A stretch of DNA of 64,000 nt from Aotearoamyces nothofagi (Eukaryota > Ascomycota > Leotiomycetes > Leotiales > Tympanidaceae). The stretch lies in NCBI GenBank assembly GCA_015345905.1, contig JADDTR010000013.1, forward strand, positions 625,411-689,410, in the 5' to 3' direction. Of the stretch, positions 1 through 11,703 are shown one piece after another. A program made the position numbers and the translations under genes. Position 1 is the first letter of the stretch. Each line of letters opens with the position of its first letter. The notes under the pieces were generated by a model that was not told the DNA's origin, did not search any database, and saw nothing but the letters and a program-made list of their open reading frames with translations.

Positions 1-3000
1 GCATCTCTGGTTGATTCGGATAGATAGGTTCAGAGTATCCGTCAGGGATCTCCAGCGGTTTGTTCGTTGAAGATGCAGTTACATATGAGCTATCCGAGCC
101 ACTTTCATCCGCGGAACTGGCTATTGAACCTCTCAAAGTCGACGGCTGCGAGCTCAGCGGAGACTCCACCAATATTTTTGTAGGCTCTCTTGCAGAGAGT
201 TCCTGAAAAATATGTAATATACTCCTTGCCAGTTTGTACGGTCCGAGCGGAGTACAGATCTGTTCTGAATGTTTAATCCCTTGCCTATATTTCCTCTCAC
301 GCAGGTCCGAAATATTTTCACGAACCACCAAAACACGGTAATCATCCGAGGTAGGTAGAGGCAGTGACTCCTTCATGTTTCCGTCAAGTCTTTCAACTAT
401 GACAAGATCGGCTTTCGCTAATGCATCCTCTTCCTGAGAAATAATAATATTGAAGCCAAACCACGAAGAGCAGTATCTTTCAACACACTTCCACGCAAGA
501 GCCTTGTTTTGTTTTAGTTGGGGGCTAACAGGATCACTGCGCACAATTACAAGGGATTTTCCTTGCGCGATGCTTCTCAGTGATTGAAGGCATTGTATTG
601 CTTCGGCATCTGCAGTCTTTGTGCCATCCATTCGATCCTTGGAGATGGTTTTATCGTCGTTATATTCAGCCGTCTCCAAAGGTAGGGTGACCTCAACATC
701 TGTGCCTTTGCCTAACTCACTCCGAACTCGAATCTTACCCCCTAGCTGACTAACAATGCTCCAACTGTGTTCTAATTAGTATAATACGTCTATACAGTTT
801 TTAAGTACGGACTTACACGATCGATAGGCCCAGTCCAATTCCCGGAGCAAAGGTATCTTCTTGGGCAAATGGAGTATATAATTTTCGCTCCATATATTCG
901 GATGACATTCCACGTCCTGAATCTATGATATTCAATGCTAAAGTCTTCGAAGAGGACTTTAAACCTTTTCCTTCCGCACCACGGACATGTAATTGAACTA
1001 AGATGAATCCGGATTGTGTATACTTCTGTGCATTTCCGAATATATTCATTATCACTCGTCGTAATGCTCCTATCAAGGGTATTATTATTAGACAGAGAAT
1101 ATTAATGCTGGTGTGAATCGCTTACCTGGCTGGATCGTGAAGTTCCAATCTCGTTGTTCAAAATCCAAAATAATTTCAACAGGGTGTTCATGCGGAAGAT
1201 GCGTGTTGGGTGTGGAAGGGCGTTGTACGGGAGAGCCAGAATCGGTTGTTTGGAACTTGCGCGCGGCAATCATTCCGTTTACAATGTCCTCACATAGTAG
1301 AGCAACATTACTTGTTTGATTTAGCTCATTTGAGATGGTACCTGATAGTGTAAGCTTTGCGTGTAGCTACACCTGGACCTGGTACAAACCTTTCTCAGTA
1401 CCGCTCTTCTCAAAAGAATTGATTTTGCTGTAATCCAATACGTGATTGATAGTATCCTGGATAAAACATTAGTACTCTAACAATGTTAGTAGCGTTAGAC
1501 TTACCAGGAGTGTCGAACCGCAGTTCTGGATAGTTGAAGTGAACTCGATTTGCATTGTATCAAGCTCCGACTCCCGTAGTAATTCGGCACTCGCAAGAAT
1601 ACCATGCAAAGGACTTCGAAATTCATCTGCATTCGTTAGAGACGTCCGAGCAGTGTGAGAATGGCAGGAGCATACGTGAAATACTGCTGATGAAGTCTGA
1701 TTTCATTTTGTTGGCTGTGATGGCGTCTAGGCGACTGACTTCGACCATAACTGAGTTGGTAAAGGCTGAGAGGAAGGAGATCTCGGATTCGACAGTAAAT
1801 ACGGGCACCGCAGATTGACTCCAAACAAAACATCCGGAATGCCAGCGATCTATTAATGTAAGCACAAATCTTTCGAGGAAATACATTTTCACGACTCACC
1901 TCCACCGGCATCCCATAAAGGCAAAAAAATTATTTGTCGGGCATTTTTGAAGATTTTGGAAAGTAAATTCGCTTCTATTCTCTGTCGTTTTAAGTCGAAT
2001 GGTGCTGTCACTCCCCTCTTTCCTGACGGGCTTATAGGTATGATCTGTGAGGGCTCATTTACCTGTTCAAGGGAGGAGAAATAGCCTTCATCATCAATAT
2101 ACCAGACGTTACCTTTTGGATACACGCTAATAAGACTCTGAAGAGTTTTACCATCCAACGGGATTTGTGAATTGTCTTGCAGTGCAGATTCGGTAGCTGA
2201 TATAGCCAGGACTTTGGCTACTCGATATTGGTCGTTAAAACTCCGGACAATGTCTGGCGATATACCTATCCTAGATGAAGAATCCGCGCGTGGGCGAGTG
2301 TCGGATTTTAGAGGTAATACTAGATTACTATAACTTCCGCCTTTCTTAATCGTAGCACCGAGGTCTGGCTTTGTGTCGAAATACGCGTCGATAACTCCGG
2401 GCTCGTTACTGCCTAAAGCCGTGTCCAAAAATACAACACCACCAGCAGTAAGCTCCAGAGAATCTCGAAGGATATTCGCTGCATTATCAAGCGTAAGCTT
2501 GATCTTGTCGAGTACAACTTCTGAAACTTTCTTGCCAGTCGCATCGGCTGTATTGGCGCCAGGCTCCGTAATTGGTGGTGTTTTGGTTCTCACAATGGTC
2601 TTAGTAGAATCTGAAGACTGGTCTTTCTGTTTCACAACTTCTTTCGGGATTTCTAGCTCAGTCGGGCCTTGTATATTTACTTGTGTGTCTCGTGTTTTAT
2701 CAAGGAAATTTGCTATGCCTTTGCTCATAAGTGCAACACGGCGTCGTTCTGATGCTTCCTTTTTGGTCTGGAGATGTCTCATGACATTAGCAGCCGATTC
2801 AAAAAGATCTGCGACAATGGTCAGTAACCATGTTCGGTAATGAAGGTAGGAATCAGGCCGTGAGACGACGTACTCTTCCTTTGCAGAAGGGTTAGACCAT
2901 CTGGCCGAGACTTGTCATCGAACATGAAGAAGGAGCCTATATTTATTCCCTGGTCCGTTGTAATAGGTGTGCCGGCATAGAAGCGGTAGTTCGAGATAGT

Positions 3001-3593
3001 ACCATCGACAACCGGAAGCTTAGCGAAGCGCTCATCTGCTTGGAGATCTCTGACCTCGAAGCAGGGGTATTCATCCGACTTAGGGTCAATTGCGATAGTA
3101 TGCTGTTGGCACATGTCAGGTCTACTATTCAGTACAGCATAGGAGCCTGCTCACCTCGCAAAGGCCTCCAGGCGTGGGCATAGTGCTACACCCAAACCAA
3201 TCTTCGTCGTATAAAACTTCAGAGCTTTCACAGCCACCATGGCGGGAAGCTCCAGCAATGAAATACTGCACCTGACGATCGATCAAGCTACGGCCAACTT
3301 AGCAGGAGCCGAAAAGGAGCTCTCAAATAGCAATGGCTTACGTGACCACGACGCGAACACCTCCGAGCCGCCACAAAACGATTTCGGCGTATGCATCAAG
3401 GGCTCCATCGTTGTTCAGGGTATCATTGAAGTGCTTATCTTTTTCCGTAGCTCTTCCCAGCGGATCCAGCGGCGCAAAGAATCTACAGCAAGCACCGCGT
3501 ATCAGCCCTGCCACGCAGCATTATTGCTCCACCAAGTCTCAGAACACGCTTTGCATACTTCCGGAGTTCGAGACCACGTTGACTTTCCGTCAT
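1..3593 (-). CDS. Hybrid histidine kinase with GAF domain (5' part; continues past the left edge)
   Basis: This is a two-component sensor kinase, probably cytosolic since no membrane segment is seen. I read exons 3593-3559, 3482-3342, 3287-3155, 3102-2874, 2808-1900, 1849-1676 and from 1626 onward; frames join exactly. The N-terminal part has the fungal GAF signature: a FAPLDP start, a TLIDRQVQYF strand, EDWFGCS, GGLCEHTIAI, FYAGTPI and INIGSFFMFDD. The H-box reads SHEFRSPLHG with the phospho-acceptor His, created across an intron. The ATPase part has the N-box NIFGNAQKYTQSG, the G1-type DSGRGMS and the G2-type GIGLGLSIV. The receiver domain expected in this family would lie left of base 1. 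I chose the ATG at 3593; an in-frame ATG at 3677 would add an Ala-rich tail encoded by a small repeat. Ligand and pathway cannot be told. Confidence 0.93.
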
Positions 3594-4806
3594 GTCTATA
3601 ATTGACGCAGCCGCAGACGCAGCCGCAGACGCAGGTCCAGCAGGGTCCTGGCTAGCGCGCAGAAGGTCCACAGCCATGGCAGCGGCAATGGCGACGGTAG
3701 TGTCCGAGGTTTGTCGATATTGAGAATGCGAGGGTTACTCACTCGCATCGAGCGAGTGGTGCTTTGAATAAAGACGTGGTGACATATACGCAAGTCGGAC
3801 TATCAAAGACGCTGAAAAGGGCAATGGCAGGCCCTTTACTTTATCGTACGGGCAAGGTGCAGGCGAGCCTGGGTGCCTGGCATCGATCGCGGTGGGAAGC
3901 AGAGATTTGGTGTGGCTGGCCTGGCCTGGCGTTTGGCGTGGGCCTGGACGCGGCGGCTGTTCACGGGACCTGCACGCCAATACGCCGGGGTGGGGATTCC
4001 CGGGACTCTGATTGGCCCGCGCGGCGGACCACAATCTGCTCGCTTGCATTCCCCGATTGCTTGCGCATGGCATTTGCAGCACGGGCGGGCGAGCGGGCAC
4101 TCGATGGCTTGCCATGCGATGCCGCGGCGCTTTGTGCACCAGATCACGTGTTCTCCATCGCACGCTTTCGGCGGCCGGCCTCTAGGGGCCGGGCAGAGCT
4201 ACACACAGCGTCTTCATCGTCCGTGATGCTCTCTTTCCATTCTCCCCGTCGGTCCTTCCAGCCGCCAACACCAAAGCTCCGCTCTTTCAGCCTTATGCCG
4301 CCCTTCGTAAGCTGCCTCAGTATTTCTGCACTGATGGTGTGTATGTAACTGCTAAGTATCCGTATCCACTTGTTGGACCCTGAATCGCTAGCACCGCTCC
4401 ACGAACGCGGAAACTCGGGGGTTGGGCTATCGCTGGGGAATGGGCCGCTATCGGGTATCGGCAGCGTACGGAAATGGTACAGGATACAGGACGGTATTCG
4501 CATCCGCATCCGCATCCGCATTTGGACCACAGTGTGCGCCGGTTTATATTCACCTACATGTAGTCAATGCACGTGATATCTAATCTTGCCAGCAGCCGCC
4601 GTAGCCACGGCATATCTTCCGGTTGTCCAACGCCTCTCAAGCTGAGTGCTGTGCCAGAGACCGGCTGGCAAGGCTGCTGGCTAGGTATGAGGGTAGTTAA
4701 ATCCGGTACGGAGACCTACAGATAGGCGGCTACCTACCTATGGTAGAACTGGGCTCTGGGAGAATCTTGGGAACTATACACTTGCAGTAAAGTGGCCGAG
4801 GACACT
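3594..4806. other. Intergenic region, no gene seen
   Basis: This 1.2 kb spacer holds the upstream region of the histidine kinase and the 3' flank of the PrpF-like gene. It is GC-rich in the middle and gives long open frames on both strands, but none has a recognisable domain or splice structure. It contains a GACGCAGCCGCA repeat at 3604-3634, a CACGTG at about 4145 and a CATCCG hexamer repeat at 4500-4522. Confidence 0.6.
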
Positions 4807-6216
4807 CTACCTCCAGTAGACTTCTCCCTCCATGATCCTTCTTGCTGTTCTAAAGACCGTCACACGGTCCACTGTCTTGTTACCTCCTTCATCCTCCTTA
4901 AATGCTGCATCAACCAACAACTTTCCACTTGCATGTCCGATCGTAAGTCCACCCTCCGGGTCAACTGGATTCCTGCCAGGCACAAGCGCGCTCTGTACGG
5001 TTGATCCTTCCATCTTCGCTGCTGCTCCCAGAGCTAACGAAACAGTAATCTGGCACGCTCGGTGCGGCTGAAAGTCCTGCGATATGGACCTCACCACCAG
5101 ATCTACCGACTGCCCATCTATCTCCTCGCCAGATAGCAGCCGGTGTTTTTTGCCCGGTCGAGATACCATCGCCAGTTTAGGGACAGACTGCGGAAGCGAT
5201 TTGGGATCTTGGTTAGCAAGGCCCATCGCCATAGCTGCCTCATGACGGATCTTAGCCAGTCGTTCTAGTATCTGTGTAGAATGTGATTCTAAAGCTTCGG
5301 GGAGAAGGGTGCCATCTATTCCAAGTTCTTCAGCTCGGACGAAGACGCAGGGATTCCCTACGTCGATGCATGTTGCTGTTGTGCCATCGAATTTATCTGT
5401 AATGTGCCCTGTAGGGAGAAGTTTGCCGGTTCGAGACCCTCTGGATCATATATGAAAGCTGTCAGCTTCTTCGTATGTCTCCTAGTATCACAAATCCCAC
5501 ATTCCTTGAATCTATGTCTCTATACAACTTAATATCGTGATAAAACGAGAAAGGTAGGCCTACCCCGGATTCATGAAATCGAGTCGGATCTTCGATCCCG
5601 TGCCAGCAACGCCAGCAATAGCAAAGTCCCCATTAGTAACAGCTTCTCCATCTAAGACCGGAAACGACGAATGTATGATCTTATTAGTATTCGTGTTGAA
5701 TATTCGCACAATGGCTGTGGTGGCGGCATCTGAGCCTTCTGGTCCTGCTGAAGGTGCCGAGACCAAGCCACAGTCTACAGCGAACGGTCCAACGGCACTA
5801 GCAATATTCCCACAATTACTCGAGTAATCAATATCAGCATCCTTTATTCCGACCTGGACAAAAGTATAGTCCACGTCTGCATCATCCCGTTCAGACGCAC
5901 CGATTACAGCAATCTTGGAGAGACTTGCAATACCTACGCCCAAACCATCAAGCTGACGCCCATTCGGATCAGGGGAACCCAGCGCGCCTGCGAATATCGG
6001 GCCCCATTGTTTCTGGTCGGATGGAAGGTCATGTTTCCGGAAAATGAGCGCTCGCGAGGTGCCTCCTCGGTAGTAAGCTGCTCGGGTATGGTTTTGCTTT
6101 CCTGGTTTTGCCGACATGAAGCTTGACTGACAGAATGAGCCGGTGAGAAACTGGTTTGCTTTCGAAGCTAGACCTAATTGCCGTAAGACGGGTTTCGGTG
6201 TGAGCAGCTTGTACAT
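4807..6216 (-). CDS. PrpF-family protein (diaminopimelate-epimerase fold; methylitaconate isomerase-like)
   Basis: The 428-residue protein belongs to the PrpF family, whose bacterial members isomerise 2-methylaconitate in the methylcitrate route of propionate breakdown; the substrate of fungal members is generally not known. Two exons, 6216-5564 and 5440-4807, join at a GG/A boundary to give the family motif MNPGGSRTGKLLPTG. Other family marks are RAAYYRGGTSRALIF near residue 40, DYSSNCGN, and the C-terminal HPR-like block around QPHRACQITV. The first 35 residues are basic and hydroxylated (MYKLLTPKPVLRQLG...), which would suit a mitochondrial presequence. I took the ATG at 6216 because the open frame further upstream begins only with TTG. 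No prpD, aconitase or citrate synthase gene is nearby, so a methylcitrate role is not supported by context. Confidence 0.88.
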
Positions 6217-6583
6217 TTTGTTATAAGAGAAGAAGAGGGTAGGTTTAGTCAAATGTCCAACGTTATATGTATAGTACAGTATGCGATGGTGCCTTGCCTA
6301 TTTGGGTTAGCCTTCCACCTCGAAAGCACAAATATAACAGGTACCCATGTTAAGGTAAGTAGGTGTTGTTCCCTATAGCATATTTAATTAAATATCTTCT
6401 ATGTACAATATGAATTCACGGAGTCATCGAGCACAAAGCAAGTTTATAAAGATATCTTATTCTCAACTATTGCCACAATCCTGAGCTATCCTGAGCTGCC
6501 GGGCGGGTATAAAGCTTAATACTAACAAAGGGACAATAAAACAACGGCTTAACACAAAAATAAGTTCGGATCTAATCCAGACC
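6217..6583. other. Intergenic region / promoter of the PrpF-like gene
   Basis: An AT-rich spacer between the start of the PrpF-like gene and the stop of the next gene on the same strand. It has runs such as TTAATTAAAT near 6385 and no open frame of interest. Confidence 0.5.
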
Positions 6584-8272
6584 TCAACATCTCATCCCAA
6601 GACAGTTGACGACATCCAATGCACTTTCAACGCTCTTGTTCAAGCTCTCAACTTTATCCTTCAGGCCCTTATTCTCAGCCTTGAGTAGACCAACAGTGTC
6701 CCAAGCGACGCTGGCTTCTCCGCCTCGACAGTTCTTGCATCCTTCATCTGCAACGCCAAGTTCGTTGTCCGGCTTCTCCTCTGTTCTGGTATCTTCGCCC
6801 ACCATCCCTAGGATCTTTTGAAATGTGCTCTTCTGCTGAACCGACTTTGGTCTCATGCCTGTCCCATTTACTACTTTTGCAAAGACAGCCAGCCCCACCT
6901 CCGGTATACTCGTGTCGCTCATGCTGGACAATGTCGGGCTCATGCTGCGCGAAAAGACACTGTCTGCCATGCCGCTGTCATCGTCACTCTCAAAGCAGCT
7001 AGCTTCTGAGCCAGTAGTTCCATCGCTACGTCTCCGTGAATTTTTGCTATGCCGTCTATCGATATCCAAGTCCTCCGTCATTATAGTGTCCTCGGATGGT
7101 GAGTGGCGATGCTTCTTAACAATATTGATGCTCTGTTCTCTAGCTTCCTTCTCCTCTGCTCTTGCTTGGCGCTCTGCGGTAAGCTCTGCGACCACGCGCG
7201 CCATGTCCTCATCGTGCAGCACAACTCTCGCAGCCATATCTTCAAGCTGCATCTTTAGGTGCTTAGCTCGTGTCTCAGCTTCCTCAAGCTCGTCAGCCTG
7301 CACCTCTTTCTCAGCAGCGAGTTCATGTAGTGTGATGGTGCGCTGTTTGTATGCTGTTTGTAGCTTGGTAAGAAGTCCTTCTGCATTTGTGAGGAGATTC
7401 TTAAAAGCCGAAGGAGAGAATGGATCGTGGTCGGCGGGGTCAGAGGAAGGAAATAGAGCAGTCTTTATATCGAGAGACAGGAATTCATCATCGAGCTTCG
7501 AGTTGACTTGTACAGTCTGTTTTGTCGGTGACTTGGGTAGCGAGAAGAAACTGAACCGTGAGGTCGACGCCGGAACAGGCCTTGCCGGTTGTTGTGGGAT
7601 TTCTGGAGTCATCGTTGTTTTCTTCCGTAACTTCGCAGACTCGCGTTCTTCTGATCGTGCTGGCATTTCGGGGGTTTGGATCGAAATGGTTTCGAACTCT
7701 TCCGCCGGAACGCCTACGGCAACTGGTTCGGAGGACCCAGAGAACCAGCTACTCAGACCACCCTTCGACTTATCCGCGATTCTGATTTGGCCGTTCTTGT
7801 CTCCCGTTAAGGTAGGCATGAAGTCGGAATCTGATTTCTCCTTGACAGGTGATTGCTGGGGACTTATAGAAGTCGTTCGTACTCGAAACGGAAGTAACGC
7901 AGTGAGGGAGCGTTGGTGCGTTCGTGGCTGACGAGGAGTGGGTGCGTCTTCTTCACAGGACAACGGGATGCTTCGTGGAAACGGCCTTTCTGTCAGTGCC
8001 GCAGATGCAGGTGTTGCAATAATATCTTCGAATTTGTTCCTGTGACTTCTTCCACAATCATCGGAACAATAATCATCGGCCCATGCTTTGTGTAATGATG
8101 CTGACCTCGAGTCTTCTGGAAGTATGGATGACTTTGTTCGTCTGTGTGTTTTCGGGAGAGTCTTTGACTGATACATGATGCAGTGATTTTTACTGTGTTT
8201 CAGTGTTTCGTCGTGGACCCGCTCGTTCCTGCCAATTTTGGGTGGTTTCGTTGTTATATTGGTATCCACCAT
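6584..8272 (-). CDS. Uncharacterised Ser-rich coiled-coil protein, single exon
   Basis: A 562-residue intronless gene of unknown function. The N-terminal half is low-complexity and rich in Ser, Pro, Arg and Thr, with basic patches (KTLPKTHRRTKSS) and many SP/TP sites, as in phospho-regulated scaffold proteins. A charged heptad region, roughly residues 310-390, is strongly predicted as coiled coil (blocks such as LAAEKEVQADELEEAETRAK). A second short helix with heptads lies at the very C-terminus after a CKNC pair. The ATG at 8272 is the first in frame; MYQSKTLPKT at 8176 is an alternative start and may be the better one, since the residues before it look unstructured. I do not recognise a named family. 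Confidence 0.75.
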   Translation of the reverse strand: MVDTNITTKPPKIGRNERVHDETLKHSKNHCIMYQSKTLPKTHRRTKSSILPEDSRSASLHKAWADDYCSDDCGRSHRNKFEDIIATPASAALTERPFPRSIPLSCEEDAPTPRQPRTHQRSLTALLPFRVRTTSISPQQSPVKEKSDSDFMPTLTGDKNGQIRIADKSKGGLSSWFSGSSEPVAVGVPAEEFETISIQTPEMPARSEERESAKLRKKTTMTPEIPQQPARPVPASTSRFSFFSLPKSPTKQTVQVNSKLDDEFLSLDIKTALFPSSDPADHDPFSPSAFKNLLTNAEGLLTKLQTAYKQRTITLHELAAEKEVQADELEEAETRAKHLKMQLEDMAARVVLHDEDMARVVAELTAERQARAEEKEAREQSINIVKKHRHSPSEDTIMTEDLDIDRRHSKNSRRRSDGTTGSEASCFESDDDSGMADSVFSRSMSPTLSSMSDTSIPEVGLAVFAKVVNGTGMRPKSVQQKSTFQKILGMVGEDTRTEEKPDNELGVADEGCKNCRGGEASVAWDTVGLLKAENKGLKDKVESLNKSVESALDVVNCLGMRC

Positions 8273-9073
8273 GGGATAAGCACGCTGTACGATCAATGCG
8301 TTGTACTTCTTTCAGGCGTTAACTGTCAACTGCGCAACCTCCTTACGAGATCGGCGATTTGTCGTACGAGTTCGTGTCTTGCAGCGCTGAGCTTCGCGTT
8401 CCTTCAGGTATCGACAAGGACGGAGATAGAATATAATTGAGGAGCGTAGATGAAGTTGTTCCAAGCTGATCCTTTGCTGTTGCGACGCTCTTTGTTCGGG
8501 TGCGGGGAATTCTATTGGCCGTGTGCGATAAGGTGCTTAGGCGGCTCGGTGCGGTATGTATGATTGATAGAAAAGTCTCATCGATAGCTAAGAAATAGTA
8601 GGATGTTGATATTCTGTGAATGGAAATGCAAAGAATATTCAGATGGCCCTTAAGTTTTGACTCAGATGCATCGTGGTAGTTATAATCAAGCGGCTGGATT
8701 TCCTGGGGGTTGGTTACAGGCATGCGATTTTATTACGTGGCTGGCAAGCTTTGCAAGTACGGACGCATTCAGACCATGGAACTAAAGCTGGTTTGACGAA
8801 CTTCAAATGCAAAACTGCCCACAACGAGACGTCATTCCTTGGTCTCCAATGCATAATTGGTGCCTTTAAATAGAAAAGATCAAGTTGGCAGCTCGAGACC
8901 GCTGTCGCAACTTGGCAACTTGGCACTGGAAACGGTACAGTAAGGTAGTTAGTTACATTCCACAGAGCATCTAATCTTATCTATAGTCGCTAGCTCTATA
9001 ATCCATAATCGATTCAAGGAAACAGTACCTCAGTAACTTTATGTTCGTAATTCATACTAGAAATCTATGAAAA
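8273..9073. other. Intergenic region, no gene seen
   Basis: About 800 bases between two genes on the minus strand. Several short open frames occur on both strands, none with a domain signature. It presumably carries the promoter of the coiled-coil gene. Confidence 0.5.
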
Positions 9074-10369
9074 TCATAGGTTATTCATCATTCCCCAATC
9101 AACCCACCGTCTGATAATTTCATCAACTGCTTTGACGCCCTCTCTAGATGCGTCGGCCTCAAACCATTCTCTGTGTTCCCGGCCACAACTTTCACATTTT
9201 CCGCTACCTTGTGGTCTCTTTCCATTCAGCTCTAGGTGGATTAACCTCTCGACCTTATGCGCATGTGGAACTTTACGGGGTGTAGATGAGGGTGCATTGG
9301 ACGCGGAAGACGATTGATAAGGATAGTATCTAATAAGAGATAAATTATATCCGCATTGGCGCGTCCACTCATTCAGCCTCCTCTGCACATTCGAGGCTCT
9401 TCCGATCTTGAGAAGGATAGCCTTAGTTGACTGCCTAGATGGTGACGAGAATGACTGGAGAACATCACTGGTTCTCCGGCGGCCAGGGCGAGATCGGTCT
9501 GTGGGAATTTCCAGTAGAGACGATGCGGCTTCATATGGTGGTGTAGAAGGAAGAGTTTCAGAAGTCAGCCAAAACATATAGATATAGCCCTCTTCATCAG
9601 AAGTCGATACTGGCTTTGCTAGCTCAGCAAGAAGGAGTGAGGTGGTTTGAGGTGTTGTAGTTTTCGGTATGAGGGACAAGAATTCGGCAGTTTTTGATGA
9701 TGGATCTCGGATAATTGGCGGTCGGCTGAGATTCCTTGATGAGGGCGGTTTTTCAAATCGAACTTGATTTGGGTGAAGCTCTTGCATTTGTTGGAAGCCA
9801 GTACGTATGGGTACTGCCGATATCCTGGCGCCGTCTTGTACTCGAGTTCGTCTTGGTGCAATCCGTTCATCATCTGCCTCCCCGATACAGCAGAACAGCG
9901 CTAGGTTGCTTGTTGATTTCCGGCCAGGACGAGAAGTGCTTGACGGAGGACTATAGCGATCTCCTACTCGGTGCGGTGATTCATTTTGGTTCGTGATATC
10001 AGTGCGCTTTTGTTTCCTCCGGCGCCGGTCTTCACGGCTAACCTCAAGCAAGCCAAGCCTATCAACCAGAGTATCAACGCTTGTTCTCTCCCTGATTGTA
10101 GTAGATTGTAAGCCCTGGGGCGATGCATGGGGAGAAGACTGTGCAGCCTGTTCCTTATGTTGCCAGCAGAAAACATCGTGGCTACCACCACCAGGGCTTG
10201 TATTTTCTGGATCGGCGATCGGCTTTCTCGATTTCAAAGACCGTGGAGATCCTGAGATGGCTCTTCGACATGGTCGACCACTAGATGTAAGACCTCTGCA
10301 TGTTGCAGCTGGGTTTTTGGAATCTGAACGAGGGAGCAATGACTCTGGAGTATGTGGAATAAAGGGCAT
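9074..10369 (-). CDS. T5orf172 / GIY-YIG-type domain protein (MUG113-like)
   Basis: A 431-residue single-exon protein. The C-terminal third (about 255-425) matches the T5orf172 domain of the GIY-YIG nuclease superfamily: EEGYIYMFWLTSE as the GIY-YIG-like strand, then KIGRASNVQRRLNEWTRQCG, the downstream VERLIHLEL helix and CESCGREHREWFEAD. The N-terminus has a Cys/His cluster (CRGLTSSGRPCRR, then CWQHK) often seen ahead of this domain, probably binding zinc. The region between them is disordered. Fission yeast Mug113 of this family is up-regulated in meiosis; any nuclease activity here is unproven. The ATG at 10369 is the first Met of the frame. Confidence 0.85.
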   Translation of the reverse strand: MPFIPHTPESLLPRSDSKNPAATCRGLTSSGRPCRRAISGSPRSLKSRKPIADPENTSPGGGSHDVFCWQHKEQAAQSSPHASPQGLQSTTIRERTSVDTLVDRLGLLEVSREDRRRRKQKRTDITNQNESPHRVGDRYSPPSSTSRPGRKSTSNLALFCCIGEADDERIAPRRTRVQDGARISAVPIRTGFQQMQELHPNQVRFEKPPSSRNLSRPPIIRDPSSKTAEFLSLIPKTTTPQTTSLLLAELAKPVSTSDEEGYIYMFWLTSETLPSTPPYEAASSLLEIPTDRSRPGRRRTSDVLQSFSSPSRQSTKAILLKIGRASNVQRRLNEWTRQCGYNLSLIRYYPYQSSSASNAPSSTPRKVPHAHKVERLIHLELNGKRPQGSGKCESCGREHREWFEADASREGVKAVDEIIRRWVDWGMMNNL

Positions 10370-10971
10370 CTTCCGCTAGATTTGTTAGTGAAGGAAGAAG
10401 AGATTTGAGCAATGAAATAAAATATAGTAGCAATACTACTATAAACTAAACACATTCATGGTGAGAGTCACAACGAGAGTCACAAGTGAACGTGGCAGTG
10501 TGATCTGGAGCGATGATAGCCAGTGAGTTGGTCGAGTCGCAATTTTGAAGGTGGCTGGCGCGTGGCTGGGTTTTACGAGTTACGCGACTTGTGATACTGG
10601 GGCTACACAGTAAGGCTTGGCTGAGGCTCCAGGTGTCATCCCGTGACTCGGCGATGATAGCTCCTACTCTTTACCAACAGCAGAATTTCCATTCGCAAAG
10701 TCTACACTCGATATACGCAAGATAGGTTGAACAGACTGCTTCGCTGTCTTCTCATCGGATTACCTCCTATCGGATACTAGCTCACTCTCGGAAGCCCGAC
10801 ATGGAATCTGGCATATAAGATAAGCATGCGGGCGCCATCAATTTGATGTTCCATGGCAGGCATGACTTCATGTCTCTTACTTCATACTTTTATTCTAGCC
10901 TACCTAGAAATTGCATAAGAAGCCTCAAGTTTTCATATTTTGTTGAGCAGGCCATACTAGTTTCTCTCGCG
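10370..10971. promoter_or_regulatory. Shared upstream region of two divergent genes
   Basis: Six hundred bases separate the start of the T5orf172 gene (-) from the start of the racemase-like gene (+). An in-frame ATG at 10843 exists upstream of the chosen racemase start, but the 43 residues it would add do not resemble the family. Confidence 0.5.
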
Positions 10972-11703
10972 ATGGATAAACGTATCCGTCTCGGCATCCT
11001 TACACCCTCTTCTAACACTGCGCTGGAACCCCTCACTTTCCAGATAGTATCATCTTTAGCCAACGTCTCTGTCCACTTTTCTCGTTTTCCTGTCACAGAG
11101 ATTACACTTACCCCGGAAGGTCTTGCGCAATTTGATCAGAGCGTCATAATTAGAGCTGCGCAACTACTAGCTGATGCTAGAGTTGACATGATAGGGTGGA
11201 GTGGAACTGCCGGCGGTTGGCTTGGATTTGAAGAAGACGAAAGGCTTTGCGAAGCCATTACAGAATCTACAGGAATACCTGCAACGACGACTGTATTGTC
11301 CAAGAACAAGGCTTTGAAGATCTTCAATATCAACAAGCTTGGACTGGTGACACCGTATATGGACGAGGTGCAGGAGAAGATCATAGAGAACTATGCAGAT
11401 ATTGGTGTTTCTATCACCAGCGAGACAGAACGGCACTTGCGGATTGCCAAGAACACGGATATTGAGCTGATTGGAACAGAGGTCTTGGATAAGCTGGTGG
11501 CCGAGGTTGTCGATGGCGGGGCTGAAGCTGTTTCGACGTTTTGTACAAATATGAGAGCTGCGCACCGGGTTTCTTACTGGGAGGAAATGCACGGTATTCC
11601 CGTATTTGATTCAGTTACTACTGTTGTTTGGGATATGCTAAGAGAATGCGGAGTTAACACGAAGGCTATCAAAGGCTGGGGAAGAATATTTCAGGAAGAA
11701 TGA
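10972..11703 (+). CDS. Asp/Glu racemase-superfamily enzyme (maleate isomerase / arylmalonate decarboxylase-like)
   Basis: A 243-residue single-exon cytosolic enzyme. The start IRLGILTPSSNTALEP and the blocks DMIGWSGTAGGW, GLVTPYMDEV and STFCTNMRA are those of the maleate cis-trans isomerase / arylmalonate decarboxylase branch. In maleate isomerases two Cys act, one in each half. Here only the second is present (Cys at about residue 191), while the position of the first lies in WSGTAGG and has no Cys. Arylmalonate decarboxylase also works with only the second Cys, so a decarboxylase-type or altered reaction is possible, but this is inference. Such enzymes are commoner in bacteria; the gene has the base composition of its neighbours. 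Confidence 0.87.
   Translation: MDKRIRLGILTPSSNTALEPLTFQIVSSLANVSVHFSRFPVTEITLTPEGLAQFDQSVIIRAAQLLADARVDMIGWSGTAGGWLGFEEDERLCEAITESTGIPATTTVLSKNKALKIFNINKLGLVTPYMDEVQEKIIENYADIGVSITSETERHLRIAKNTDIELIGTEVLDKLVAEVVDGGAEAVSTFCTNMRAAHRVSYWEEMHGIPVFDSVTTVVWDMLRECGVNTKAIKGWGRIFQEE

Noticed and set aside
3764-4348. Plus-strand frame of 194 codons upstream of the histidine kinase
   Set aside because: No domain, no ATG at the frame start, and equally long frames on the opposite strand; the GC-rich composition explains it.
6855-7931. Long plus-strand open frame of 358 codons
   Set aside because: It is the antisense of the coiled-coil gene; its Ser/Leu-rich sequence arises from the Glu/Ser/Arg codons on the other strand.
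10972-11703. Recent bacterial transfer of the racemase-like gene
   Set aside because: The family is commoner in bacteria, but base composition matches neighbours and no mobile sequence flanks it; a phylogeny would be needed.
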